Source: Acidovorax sp. CCYZU-2555
Lineage (GTDB): Bacteria; Pseudomonadota; Gammaproteobacteria; Burkholderiales; Burkholderiaceae_C
Length of the DNA: 34,429 nucleotides
NCBI RefSeq assembly: GCF_018413525.1
Contig: NZ_JAHCDD010000065.1
Location: 1 to 34,429, forward strand
Direction of reading: 5' to 3'
The notes beneath the pieces were generated by a model. It made no database searches and was not told the DNA's origin. It saw only the letters and a list, made by a program, of their open reading frames with translations. Positions 13,955 through 22,094 of this stretch are shown in pieces. The translations under genes and the position numbers were made by a program. Numbering within the stretch: the first letter of the stretch is position 1; each line of letters starts with the position of its first letter.

Positions 13955-14033
13955 GGGCGTGCGCCTGTGCCTGCCCTTCTTGCTTCCCGGTGCTTACACT
14001 GCGAGAGCGGCCCAGGCCAATGCATTGACCTGA

Positions 14034-14051
14034 GCGAAAATGACTTTTCGC
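14034..14051. repeat. Inverted repeat before the LacI gene
   Basis: GCGAAAA (14034-14040) and TTTTCGC (14045-14051) flank TGAC. It lies 80 bases after the GntR stop and 59 bases before the LacI start, so it could be the GntR terminator or a regulatory site for the LacI gene. Confidence 0.35.
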
Positions 14052-14110
14052 CCATGTACACCACCTAGCAGCCGGTCTGAGCCAGCGCCGCAGGGCCACC
14101 GAAACAGAAG

Positions 14111-15115
14111 ATGAACACCCCCCGCAAGCGCGCTCCCACCATCCGCGACGTCGCCCAGGCCGCAGGCGTTTCCACGGCCACGGTCTCCAAGTTCGTCAAC
14201 GGCAGCCAGCGTTTCAGCATCGAGGTCGAGGCCCGTATCAGCCAGGCGGTGATTCAACTCGGCTGGTCGCTGAACCCCATGGCCCGCGGCATGAACACCG
14301 GTCTCACGGGCAATGTGGGCATCGTGCTGCAGGACATTCGCAACCCGCATTTCACGAGCATGGTGAAAGGCGCGGCGCGCGCGGCGGCGAAGGTGCAGAT
14401 GAACCTCATCGTCGCGGACGCGGCGGAGTCCAGGGAGCCCGAACTTGCTGTCGTGAAAGCGCTTTCGCGCCGCGTCGACGGCCTGATCGTCAGCGCGCGC
14501 CTGCCCCAGCCGGTGATCCAGGCCTTGCTCGATGGCAGCACGCCCGTGGTGTTCTACGGCGGCCCGTCGCCCGACGATTCGCACCACAGCGTGTGCTGCG
14601 ACAACTACCAGGCGGGACGCATCCTGGGCCGCCATCTGAGCGATCGCGGCTACCGCCGCATCAGCTACATCGGCTTTCCGACCGCGGCCTGGAGCGAGGA
14701 GCGCTGGCAAGGCCTGCAGGAGGCATTCCAGGGCCAGGACGCGCATTTCACGCAATTCGAGGCGGCCGCGCCCGTGAGCGATGAGGGCGAGCGGCTGGCC
14801 TCGGTGGTCATGCTGTCGGGTGAAATGCCCGATGCCATCGTCGCTTTCAATGACCTGCTGGCCCTGGGACTGCTGGCCGAGGCCAGGGCGCTGGGCGTGC
14901 GCGTGCCCGAGCAGGTGGCGATCGCGGGCTTCGACAACATCGCCTACGGCCGCTTCTGCAATCCGATGCTGACCAGCGTCGACATGATGAGCGAGGCCGT
15001 GGGCGAACAGGCCATGCGCCGGCTGGTGCAGGCCATCCAGGGCGTGGGGTCTACCGATGTCGACGTGCTCACGAGCCGCCTGGTGGTCAGGGAATCGACA
15101 AATCTTCGACGCTAG
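14111..15115 (+). CDS. LacI-family transcriptional regulator
   Basis: A 334-residue regulator of normal LacI/PurR length. The N-terminal helix-turn-helix is TIRDVAQAAGVSTATVSKFVNG (about residues 10-31), followed by the hinge region and a periplasmic-binding-protein-like effector domain (from about residue 65; VGIVLQDIRNPHFTSMVKGA through VAIAGFDNIAYGRFCNPMLTSV). It precedes the GH3 lipoprotein gene by 211 bases in the same direction. Three GTTAAC/AACCGGTT palindromes of the LacI-operator kind lie between them, so it probably represses that gene until a sugar or glycoside signal binds. Confidence 0.92.
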   Translation: MNTPRKRAPTIRDVAQAAGVSTATVSKFVNGSQRFSIEVEARISQAVIQLGWSLNPMARGMNTGLTGNVGIVLQDIRNPHFTSMVKGAARAAAKVQMNLIVADAAESREPELAVVKALSRRVDGLIVSARLPQPVIQALLDGSTPVVFYGGPSPDDSHHSVCCDNYQAGRILGRHLSDRGYRRISYIGFPTAAWSEERWQGLQEAFQGQDAHFTQFEAAAPVSDEGERLASVVMLSGEMPDAIVAFNDLLALGLLAEARALGVRVPEQVAIAGFDNIAYGRFCNPMLTSVDMMSEAVGEQAMRRLVQAIQGVGSTDVDVLTSRLVVRESTNLRR

Positions 15116-15145
15116 GGAAAGCCCTGTGGTCCGGATATTGACCGA

Positions 15146-15157
15146 GTTAACGTTAAC
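15146..15157. promoter_or_regulatory. Candidate LacI operator 1
   Basis: GTTAACGTTAAC is a perfect 12-bp palindrome with the central CG typical of LacI-family sites, 31 bases after the LacI stop and upstream of the GH3 gene. Confidence 0.5.
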
Positions 15158-15203
15158 GCGCACTATCCGCATCAGCCCTCGCGGCTTTTATTTTGGGTTG
15201 CGA

Positions 15204-15214
15204 GTTAACCGGTT
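15204..15214. promoter_or_regulatory. Candidate LacI operator 2
   Basis: GTTAACCGGTT contains the perfect palindrome AACCGGTT (15207-15214). It shares GTTAAC with operator 1 and is identical over 11 bases to operator 3. Confidence 0.55.
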
Positions 15215-15289
15215 TCCTTTCCGGTGAGCAACAAATTCCCAATTTCTTATAAGTAATTTTTTCATTGAGCAATAAAACATTTTTGGCAA

Positions 15290-15302
15290 GTTAACCGGTT
15301 AC
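15290..15302. promoter_or_regulatory. Candidate LacI operator 3
   Basis: GTTAACCGGTTAC again centres on AACCGGTT (15293-15300). It ends 24 bases before the GH3 start codon and just upstream of its ribosome site, a position suited to blocking initiation or elongation. Confidence 0.6.
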
Positions 15303-15326
15303 CAAAAAATCCAAGGAGACTCTTCA

Positions 15327-17600
15327 ATGCAAAAAACCATTCAACAAGCCCCCGCGCTGCGGCGCGTATCCCTTGCGGCCAAGCTGTGCCTGAGCGGCGT
15401 GGCCGGACTGACCTTGCTTGCTGCCTGCGGCGGGGGCGACGGCGATGAAACTTCGACGCAACCGGTGATCGGTGCCCGCGCCAAGGCCGTGCTGACGCTC
15501 GAGGGCAAGCAGTTCAAGGACTCGAACGGCAACGGTCGTCTCGATCCCTATGAAGACTGGCGCCTGCCGATCAGCGAGCGCATCGACAACCTGGTGGCGC
15601 AGATGACGCTGGAGGAAAAGGCCGGGCTGATGCTGATCAACACCTTGAACGCGGACGCCGGAGGCAAGGTGCCCGCCTTGGCGACTGATATGGTGCAGAC
15701 GCAGAAGATGAGCCGCTTCATTTTCCGCAGCGTGGTGACCGCCCCGGCCACGGGTGTCCAGGTGACGCCCGAGCAGGCCGCGATCTTCACCAACGCGGTG
15801 CAGGAGATGAGCGAAGCCACGCGCCTGGGCATTCCGAGCATCTTCAAGTCCAATGCGCGCAACCACTACGAGAAGGACCCGCGCGTGGGCATCAACGAGG
15901 CCGCGGGCGCGTTCACGGAGTTTCCCAAGGAGGCCGGTCTGGCGGCCGCAGCGCTGGGCACGGGCGACATGGCGCCCATCCGCCAGTTCGCCAGCGTGAT
16001 GGGCGACGAATGGAAGTCCATAGGCCTGCGCGGCATGTACGGCTACATGGCCGATCTGTCGACCGAGCCGCGCTGGTACCGCGTGCACGAGACCTTCACG
16101 GAAGACGCGGACCTGAACGCCAACATCATGCGCAGCCTGGTCCAGACGCTGCAGGGCAGCGAAGTCAAGGACGGCACTTCCGTGACCCCGCGCTCGGCGG
16201 TGGCGCTCACGCTCAAGCACTTCCCGGGCGGCGGGCCGCAGGAGATGGGCCTGGATCCGCACTACGCGCATGGCAAGAACCAGGTCTATCCGGGCGGCAA
16301 CTTCGGCTACCACCTCAAGCCGTTCATCGCCGCGCTCGATGCGGGCGTCTCGTCCGTGATGCCTTACTACGGCGTGCCTATCAACGTGACGTACGAAGGC
16401 GTCACCTACGAGCAGACCGGCATGGCGTTCTCCAAGCAGATCGTGACCGACCTGCTGCGCGGCAAGCTGGGCTTCAAGGGCTATGTGAATTCCGACACCG
16501 GCATCATCAACGACCGTGCCTGGGGCCTGGAGATGAAGTCCGTTCCCGAGCGCGTCGCCGCGGCGATCAACAGCGGCACCGAAACCCTGTCGGGCTTCAG
16601 CGAGAACAAGACCATCACCGACCTGGTGAAGGCCGGCCTGGTCACCGAAGCCCGCGTGACCGAAGCCGCCAAGCGCCTGCTCAAGGAGCAGTTCCAGCTC
16701 GGCCTGTTCGAGAACCCCTATGTCGATGCCAGCCTGGCGCAGGGCACGATAGGCAAGGACGCGCATCGCAGCACCGGCATGGACCTGCAGCGCAAGTCGG
16801 TGGTGCTGCTGCAGAACCAGGCCCAGGCGGACGGCAGCAAGACGCTGCCGCTCAAGTCCGAAGCCAAGGTCTATACGATGGGCCTGGCCAAGACGGACAC
16901 GGAAAAATACGGCTTCAAGGTCACCGACGGCGAAGCGCTGGTCGGCGGCGTGCGACCCAGTGCGGCCGGCCATGACTACGCGGTGATCCGGGTCGAAGTC
17001 TCCAACAACAAGCTGGTGCCCGGCACCACCACGCGTGCGGCCAGCACCTACCGCAGCAACGATCCCGCGACCGGCGGCCGCATCAACCCCGCGACCGGGC
17101 GCAGTTGGGGCTTCGACGACCGCTGCGTGAACAGCGCGGCCTACTCGGCGGCAGACGCGACCAAGCCTTGCCTGGACGACGGCCTTGGCTTCGGCGGCTC
17201 GCTGCCCTGGGAAAACGGCATGTTGTCGTTCACCGAGATGGCCAAGGCGCAGTCCTGGCTGGTGTCGCCTTCGCTGGAGCAGATCCAGGCCGTGATGAAC
17301 GAGGTGGGCGCCAAGAAGACCGTGCTGGCCATCTACTTCCGCCAGCCCTATGTGCTTGACGACGCCAGCGGCCTGAAGAACGCCGGCGCCATCGTGGCGG
17401 GCTTCGGCGTCAGCAACACCGCGCTGCTGGATGTGCTGGGCGGCAAGGTGCTGGGCAGCGCCGCGACCGTCAAGCCCCAGGGCAAGATGCCGTTCGCGCT
17501 GGCCAACAACGTGCAGGCCATTGTCGACAACCAGCCCGATGCGCCCGGCTATCCGCAGAAGGACACGCTGTTCCCCTACGGCTTCGGCTTGACGTACTGA
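15327..17600 (+). CDS. Glycoside hydrolase family 3 lipoprotein (beta-glucosidase-like)
   Basis: A 757-residue predicted lipoprotein. A lipoprotein signal ends in LLAAC with C34 as the acylated cysteine; the following GGGDGD places no outer-membrane-avoidance aspartate at +2. Residues 65-76 (DSNGNGRLDPYE) match an EF-hand-like calcium loop. The GH3 N-terminal barrel contains KHFPGGGP and the nucleophile about D390 in GYVNSDTGII; the C-terminal domain runs from about 480 (RKSVVLLQNQ) to PYGFGLTY. The ribosome site AAGGAG precedes the ATG. The fold predicts removal of terminal beta-linked sugars from glycosides or glycan fragments at the cell envelope. No sugar transporter is adjacent. Regulation by the upstream LacI protein is likely. 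Confidence 0.88.
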   Translation: MQKTIQQAPALRRVSLAAKLCLSGVAGLTLLAACGGGDGDETSTQPVIGARAKAVLTLEGKQFKDSNGNGRLDPYEDWRLPISERIDNLVAQMTLEEKAGLMLINTLNADAGGKVPALATDMVQTQKMSRFIFRSVVTAPATGVQVTPEQAAIFTNAVQEMSEATRLGIPSIFKSNARNHYEKDPRVGINEAAGAFTEFPKEAGLAAAALGTGDMAPIRQFASVMGDEWKSIGLRGMYGYMADLSTEPRWYRVHETFTEDADLNANIMRSLVQTLQGSEVKDGTSVTPRSAVALTLKHFPGGGPQEMGLDPHYAHGKNQVYPGGNFGYHLKPFIAALDAGVSSVMPYYGVPINVTYEGVTYEQTGMAFSKQIVTDLLRGKLGFKGYVNSDTGIINDRAWGLEMKSVPERVAAAINSGTETLSGFSENKTITDLVKAGLVTEARVTEAAKRLLKEQFQLGLFENPYVDASLAQGTIGKDAHRSTGMDLQRKSVVLLQNQAQADGSKTLPLKSEAKVYTMGLAKTDTEKYGFKVTDGEALVGGVRPSAAGHDYAVIRVEVSNNKLVPGTTTRAASTYRSNDPATGGRINPATGRSWGFDDRCVNSAAYSAADATKPCLDDGLGFGGSLPWENGMLSFTEMAKAQSWLVSPSLEQIQAVMNEVGAKKTVLAIYFRQPYVLDDASGLKNAGAIVAGFGVSNTALLDVLGGKVLGSAATVKPQGKMPFALANNVQAIVDNQPDAPGYPQKDTLFPYGFGLTY

Positions 17601-17682
17601 GAACGCCCGGGCCCGCTGATCAATGCGCTGGACATCCAGCGCGACCCAAACCGGGCCGGGCACGCTGGGCTGGCGCCGTTGC

Positions 17683-17703
17683 CGGCCAGCCGGGCGCTGG
17701 CCG
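17683..17703 (+). terminator. Putative terminator after the GH3 gene
   Basis: CGGCCAGC (17683-17690) pairs with GCTGGCCG (17696-17703) around a 5-base loop, followed by CGCTGCTTTTGC. It is 82 bases past the GH3 stop and before the acetyltransferase start. The T run is short and not immediately adjacent. Confidence 0.4.
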
Positions 17704-17761
17704 CGCTGCTTTTGCGACCCTATGATGCGCGCTGGCAGTCAAGGAATAGGGAAAGTAGCAG

Positions 17762-18226
17762 ATGGAGCTGAGTTTCAAGTGGCGTCGCCTGGAGTCGTTC
17801 ACGGCGCTGGAAATATACGAAGTGATTCAGGCGCGCGAAGCGGTGTTTGTCGTGGAGCAGCGCTGCGCCTACCACGAGGCCGATGGCGCCGACCCGCACT
17901 GCTGGCATCTGTGCATGCACCTGGATGGCGAGTTCGCCGCCTATGCGCGGGTCGTCGAGCCCGGCATCAGCTATGACGAGCCTTCCATCGGGCGGGTCAT
18001 GACATTGGAAAAGTACCGGCATCTGAAGCTCGGGCGCGCGTTGGTTGCCGAGGCGATTGCGTTCACCGAGGCGCGCTTTCCGGGCCGCGGCATCCGCATT
18101 GGCGCGCAGGCACACCTGCAGCATTTCTATGGCTCGCTGGGCTTCGAGCCGGTGGGCGACGTCTACGACGACGCAGGCATACCGCATATCGAGATGCTGA
18201 AAGCTCCGGTCGCGCGGCCGGCTTGA
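17762..18226 (+). CDS. GNAT-family N-acetyltransferase, ElaA-like
   Basis: A 154-residue acetyl-CoA-dependent acetyltransferase of the ElaA type. Hallmarks are WRRLESFTALEIYEVIQAREAVFVVEQRCAYHEADGAD near the N-terminus, the HLCMHLDGEFAAYARVV strand, IGRVMTLEKYRHLKLGRAL (the acetyl-CoA loop region, a variant of RGxGxG with HLKLGRAL) and FYGSLGFEPVGDVYDDAGIPHIEM at the end. The physiological substrate of ElaA is not established. The gene stands alone, with a putative terminator upstream. Confidence 0.88.
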   Translation: MELSFKWRRLESFTALEIYEVIQAREAVFVVEQRCAYHEADGADPHCWHLCMHLDGEFAAYARVVEPGISYDEPSIGRVMTLEKYRHLKLGRALVAEAIAFTEARFPGRGIRIGAQAHLQHFYGSLGFEPVGDVYDDAGIPHIEMLKAPVARPA

Positions 18227-18414
18227 CCTGCGCCCTGCGCCGCATGGGCCGCCATGATCCCCGCCCATGCACAGGCTGCGCAATTCCCGCTCACTCGCCT
18301 GCCTGGTTCTCGCATGGTTCAGGCTGACCCTGGGTGGGGCGGTAGCGTCGCCTTATCGTGCAGCCGCGGACGCACGGCAATGCAACGACGCCTCAAGGCT
18401 TGTGTTGGCCGCTC

Positions 18415-19299
18415 TCAAGCCCCCGTACCTCGCGCCGCCAGAAACTGCTGGCCCACGGCAGTGACTACTTCGGCGCGTGCCGCCGTGCTCAGCTGCACCA
18501 GCGCGATCTGGCGGCTTTCGGCGGCCTGGGGGATGGGAACGACCCGCAGCTGCGGGTGGTTTTCCCAGTCATGCCGGGCCAGAAGCGGCAGCATGGCCAC
18601 GCCCATGCCATCGGTCACCAGTTCCACAATGGTCTCTATCGAATTCAGCTCCATGAACTCCTGGGGCTTGGCGCGCATGCGGCGCAGCGTGCGCTCTACC
18701 AGTTCGCCCGTGTGTTCGGTGCGGTCAAAACGGATGAACGGATAGCGCTGGACCATGGTGGCCGGCTCGGCCACTCGGGAGGAGCGCGAGGTCAGCAGCA
18801 CCATGGGCTCGGAATACAAAGGCGTCCATACCAGGGACGGGCGCTTCAGGGCCGGGTCGTGCACCACCACGGCCGCATCGAGTTCGTGGTTTTCCACCTG
18901 GGCGATCAGCCGGTTCGACTTGCCCGACACGACATGCAGGTCGACCGCGGGGTGATGGCGCTTGAGCTCCAGCGTGGCGCGCACCAGGCGGCTGAGCGCC
19001 GAGACGACGGAGCCGAACTGCACGGTGCCGGCCAACGGCGCATCGGCCTGGGTGCCGTGCTTGGCCTGCTCGTACAGCGCGACCAGTTGGGTGGCCATGG
19101 GCACCAGGGCGCGCCCCTGCTCGTTGAGCGCCACCTGCTTGCCCTGGCGGGTGAAGAGCTTGCGCTTGAGGTCGGCCTCCAGGGTGCGCATCTGCAGGCC
19201 CACGGCCACCTGGGTCAGGCCCACGCGATGCCCGGCCGCGGTGAACGAGCCTTCGGTGGATACGGCCAGAAAAGTGCGAAGAATCCGCAGGCTTGGCAT
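18415..19299 (-). CDS. LysR-family transcriptional regulator
   Basis: A 294-residue LysR protein. The N-terminal winged helix has LRTFLAVSTEGSFTAAGHRV then GLTQVAVGLQMRTLEADLKRKLF; the effector domain starts near residue 90 (LAGTVQFGSVVSALSRLV) and includes ELDAAVVVHDPAL and VTDGMGVAMLPLLAR. It is divergent from the Bug receptor and gamma-glutamyltransferase-like genes. The 110-base gap has repeated GAAAG/CTTTC elements that could form its binding region. It probably activates the pair in response to their substrate. Confidence 0.92.
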   Translation of the reverse strand: MPSLRILRTFLAVSTEGSFTAAGHRVGLTQVAVGLQMRTLEADLKRKLFTRQGKQVALNEQGRALVPMATQLVALYEQAKHGTQADAPLAGTVQFGSVVSALSRLVRATLELKRHHPAVDLHVVSGKSNRLIAQVENHELDAAVVVHDPALKRPSLVWTPLYSEPMVLLTSRSSRVAEPATMVQRYPFIRFDRTEHTGELVERTLRRMRAKPQEFMELNSIETIVELVTDGMGVAMLPLLARHDWENHPQLRVVPIPQAAESRQIALVQLSTAARAEVVTAVGQQFLAARGTGA

Positions 19300-19325
19300 A
19301 AATGGTTTTCTTTCAAGAGACGGAA

Positions 19326-19340
19326 GAAAGTCCAGCTTTC
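19326..19340. promoter_or_regulatory. Candidate LysR-binding dyad
   Basis: GAAAG and CTTTC flank TCCAG in the LysR/Bug divergent gap. Further CTTTC copies occur nearby (about 19311 and 19350). LysR recognition sites are usually short dyads in such gaps; the assignment is tentative. Confidence 0.3.
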
Positions 19341-19409
19341 ACAAAATGCTTTCTATCATCAAAATCATTGTCTTCAGCCCTGCAAGCTGCCCTCATTCTG
19401 GAGTTTTCT

Positions 19410-20402
19410 ATGCGTGCACCCATGTCCCGTCGGCTTTTCACCTGCGCCACCTTGCTGGCCTGCGGCGCCACCAGCCTGGCCACGCCGGCCCTCGCCGCCG
19501 ATGTCTGGCCTTCTCAGCCCCTGAAGATGATGGTGGGCTTTGCCGCCGGCGGCGGCAACGACATCGTGGCGCGCATTCTGGCCAAGGAGCTGCAGCAGAG
19601 CCTGGGCCAGACCGTGGTCGTCGAGAACAAGGGCGGCGCGGGCGGCCTGCTGGCCAATGACATCGTGGCCAAGTCGCCCAAGAACGGCTACACCTTGCTG
19701 CTGGGCTCCATCGGCAGCAACACCATCGCGCCGGTGCTGGCCAAGAAGCTGTCGTACGACGCGCGCAAGGACCTGGAGCCGATCAGCCTGGTGGCCGAAT
19801 CGGGCAACGCGCTGCTGGTGAACGCCAAGCTGCCCTACAAGTCGGTCAAGGAAATGATCGAAATGGCGCGCAAGGAACCGGGCACCATCAACTACGCCTC
19901 TTCGGGCAGCGGCTCGACGCTGCATCTGGCCGGCGCGCTGTTCGCACAGCAGGCCGACGTGAACCTGGTGCATGTGCCTTACCGCGGCAATGGCCCGGCG
20001 ATTGCCGATGTCTCGGCCGGCCAGGTCCAGGCCATCTTCTCGGGCATTCCGCCCGCGATCAGCTCGGCCAAGACCGGCCAGACCCGCATTCTGGCGGTCA
20101 CCACCAAGGAGCGCGTGAAGTCCCTGCCCAATGTGCCCACGGTGGCTGAAGCCGGCCTGCCGGGCTATGCCTTCACCTCCTGGTATGGTCTGTTCACCAC
20201 GGGCGGCACGGACCCGGCCATCGTCGAGAAGCTCGCCCAGGAAGTGCGCAAGATCATTGCCCGCCCCGATGTGCGCGCGCAGCTCGAAGCCCAGGGCTTG
20301 ACCCCCGTCACCAGCGAGCCCAAGGCATTCAAGGAACAAATCGACCGCGAGCTCACGCGCTGGACGCGTGACGTCAAGGTGCTTGGCATCTCCGCCGACT
20401 GA
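19410..20402 (+). CDS. Bug/TctC-family extracytoplasmic solute receptor
   Basis: A 330-residue periplasmic receptor. GGAG at 19400-19403 fixes the ATG at 19410, giving MRAPMSRRLF and a Sec signal peptide ending near ATPALAA; the longer frame from 19302 would bury this signal. The mature protein has WPSQPLKMMVGFAAGGGND, VENKGGAGGLLAND and VPYRGNGPAIADVSAGQV. It lies 29 bases before the gamma-glutamyltransferase-like gene and faces LysR. The pairing suggests that it binds a gamma-glutamyl or related amino-acid derivative, which is inference. Confidence 0.92.
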   Translation: MRAPMSRRLFTCATLLACGATSLATPALAADVWPSQPLKMMVGFAAGGGNDIVARILAKELQQSLGQTVVVENKGGAGGLLANDIVAKSPKNGYTLLLGSIGSNTIAPVLAKKLSYDARKDLEPISLVAESGNALLVNAKLPYKSVKEMIEMARKEPGTINYASSGSGSTLHLAGALFAQQADVNLVHVPYRGNGPAIADVSAGQVQAIFSGIPPAISSAKTGQTRILAVTTKERVKSLPNVPTVAEAGLPGYAFTSWYGLFTTGGTDPAIVEKLAQEVRKIIARPDVRAQLEAQGLTPVTSEPKAFKEQIDRELTRWTRDVKVLGISAD

Positions 20403-20431
20403 ACCGCCCAGCGACCGTGTCAGGATCACCC

Positions 20432-22057
20432 ATGAACCAAGCCCCTTTTTCTCCCGGCAACCCGTACAGCTCGGTGCGCGTTCCCGTTTTCGCACGCAAT
20501 GGCGTGTCGACCTCCCATCCCCTGGGCGCGCAAGCCGGCTTGCGCATGCTGTGGGCCGGCGGCAATGCCGTCGATGCGGCCATCGCGGCAGCGGCCGTGA
20601 TGACCATCGTCGAGCCTGTCAGCAACGGCCTGGGCTCGGACGCGTTCTGCATTCTGTGGGACGGCGCGCAGCTGCACGGCCTCAATGCCTCGGGCCGCGC
20701 GCCCCAGGGCTGGACGCCGGAATATTTTGAAAAGCGCTACGGCAAGCAGGCCAAGCCCCCGCGCCGCGGCGTGGACTCGATCACCGTGCCCGGCGCCGTC
20801 AGCGCCTGGGTCGCGTTGCATGAGCGCTTCGGCAAGCTGCCGTTCGCCAGCCTGATGGAGCCCGCCGCGGAAATCGCCGAGCGCGGTTATCTGGTGCCGC
20901 CCGTGGTGCAGCAAAAGTGGGCCGCGGGTGCGCCCGAGCTGCAGGCGCAGCCGGGATTCGCCCAGAGCTTTCTGCCTTCGGGCCGGGCACCTGCCGTGGG
21001 CGAGCTGTTTCGCTTTCCCGCAGCGGCGCGCGCGCTGCGCGCCATCGGCGCCACCCAGGGCAAGGCCTTCTATGAGGGCGAAATCGCCGAAGCGATCACG
21101 TCGTTTGTGCAGCAGCATGGCGGGTGCCTCAGCATGGCCGACATGGCCGCGAACCAGGCCGAATGGGTCACGCCCGTGGCCAAGGACTACCGTGGCTATA
21201 CCCTGCACGAGATTCCGCCCGGCGGCCAGGGCATTGCGGCGCAGATCGCGCTGGGCATCCTGTCGAATTTCGACCTGGCCAGCCTGCCGCTCGATGGCGT
21301 GGCGTCCCAGCATCTGCAGATCGAGGCCATGAAGCTGGCGTTCGCCGATGTCGACCGCTATGTGGCCGATGCCGGCATGGAAGTGACCCCCGAACAAATG
21401 CTCGACGACGCCTATCTGGCGTCGCGCGCCAAGCTGATCGACCCCCAGCGCGCCCAGGACTTCAAGGCCGGCAACCCGGTGCAGGGCGGCACCATCTACC
21501 TGACGGCGGTCGATGAGAGCGGCATGATGGTCAGCTTCATCCAGAGCAACTTCGCGGGCTTTGGCTCGGGCGTGGTCGAACCCAGCTTCGGCATCAGCCT
21601 GCAAAACCGCGGCTTCGGCTTCAGCGCCGACCCTGACGGCCCCAACCGCGCCAACCTGGTCGGCCCGGGCAAGCGGCCGTTCCACACCATCATCCCGGCC
21701 TTCCTGACCCAGGACGGCCAGCCGGTGATGAGCTTTGGCGTCATGGGCGGCAACATGCAGCCCCAAGGCCATATGCAGACGCTGGTGCGCATGATCGACT
21801 ACGGCCAGTCGCCCCAGGCCGCGTGCGACGCGCCGCGCTGGCGCTACAACGCGGGCCTGGCGCTCAATGTCGAAGCCGGCATGAATCCCGCGACCGTCGC
21901 GGGCCTGCAGGCCCTGGGCCACCAGCTGGAAGTCATCGATGATCCCTACCAGGACTTCGGCGCCGGCCAGTTCATCTGGCGCATGGGCGACCCTGCGGTC
22001 GAGGGCTACCAGTTCGCCAGCGATCCACGCCGCGACGGCCTGGCCGCGGGCTTCTAG
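20432..22057 (+). CDS. Gamma-glutamyltransferase-family protein, YwrD-like
   Basis: A 541-residue Ntn-hydrolase of the gamma-glutamyltransferase superfamily. Such enzymes self-cleave to expose a nucleophilic threonine, here about T354 in VQGGTIYLTAVDESG. Other signatures are AGGNAVDAAIAAA, GLGSDAFCILWDG, the SNFAGFGSGVVEP segment and GGNMQPQGHMQ. GGTIY at the cleavage site in place of the usual GTTH marks the YwrD-like branch. No signal peptide is visible, so it probably acts in the cytoplasm on imported material, unlike classical periplasmic Ggt. AGGA is 6 bases before ATG 20432, favouring it over GTG 20417. Co-transcribed with the Bug receptor. Confidence 0.9.
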   Translation: MNQAPFSPGNPYSSVRVPVFARNGVSTSHPLGAQAGLRMLWAGGNAVDAAIAAAAVMTIVEPVSNGLGSDAFCILWDGAQLHGLNASGRAPQGWTPEYFEKRYGKQAKPPRRGVDSITVPGAVSAWVALHERFGKLPFASLMEPAAEIAERGYLVPPVVQQKWAAGAPELQAQPGFAQSFLPSGRAPAVGELFRFPAAARALRAIGATQGKAFYEGEIAEAITSFVQQHGGCLSMADMAANQAEWVTPVAKDYRGYTLHEIPPGGQGIAAQIALGILSNFDLASLPLDGVASQHLQIEAMKLAFADVDRYVADAGMEVTPEQMLDDAYLASRAKLIDPQRAQDFKAGNPVQGGTIYLTAVDESGMMVSFIQSNFAGFGSGVVEPSFGISLQNRGFGFSADPDGPNRANLVGPGKRPFHTIIPAFLTQDGQPVMSFGVMGGNMQPQGHMQTLVRMIDYGQSPQAACDAPRWRYNAGLALNVEAGMNPATVAGLQALGHQLEVIDDPYQDFGAGQFIWRMGDPAVEGYQFASDPRRDGLAAGF

Positions 22058-22066
22058 CGCGGCTGC

Positions 22067-22087
22067 CCCCCGGCTGCATGCCGGGGG
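22067..22087. terminator. Hairpin between convergent genes (bidirectional terminator)
   Basis: CCCCCGGC (22067-22074) pairs with GCCGGGGG (22080-22087) around TGCAT. It fills the 37-base gap between the stops of the gamma-glutamyltransferase-like gene (22057) and the kinase (22095). No long T run is present on either side, so termination strength is uncertain. Confidence 0.55.
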
Positions 22088-22094
22088 CTTGCCC

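Noticed and set aside
18267..18464. 65-residue plus-strand frame with a hydrophobic start that resembles a signal peptide
   Set aside because: No ribosome site, overlaps the end of the LysR gene in antisense, and the remainder has no recognisable pattern.
19302..19409. N-terminal extension of the Bug receptor from 19302
   Set aside because: It would bury the Sec signal peptide, and a proper ribosome site precedes the ATG at 19410.
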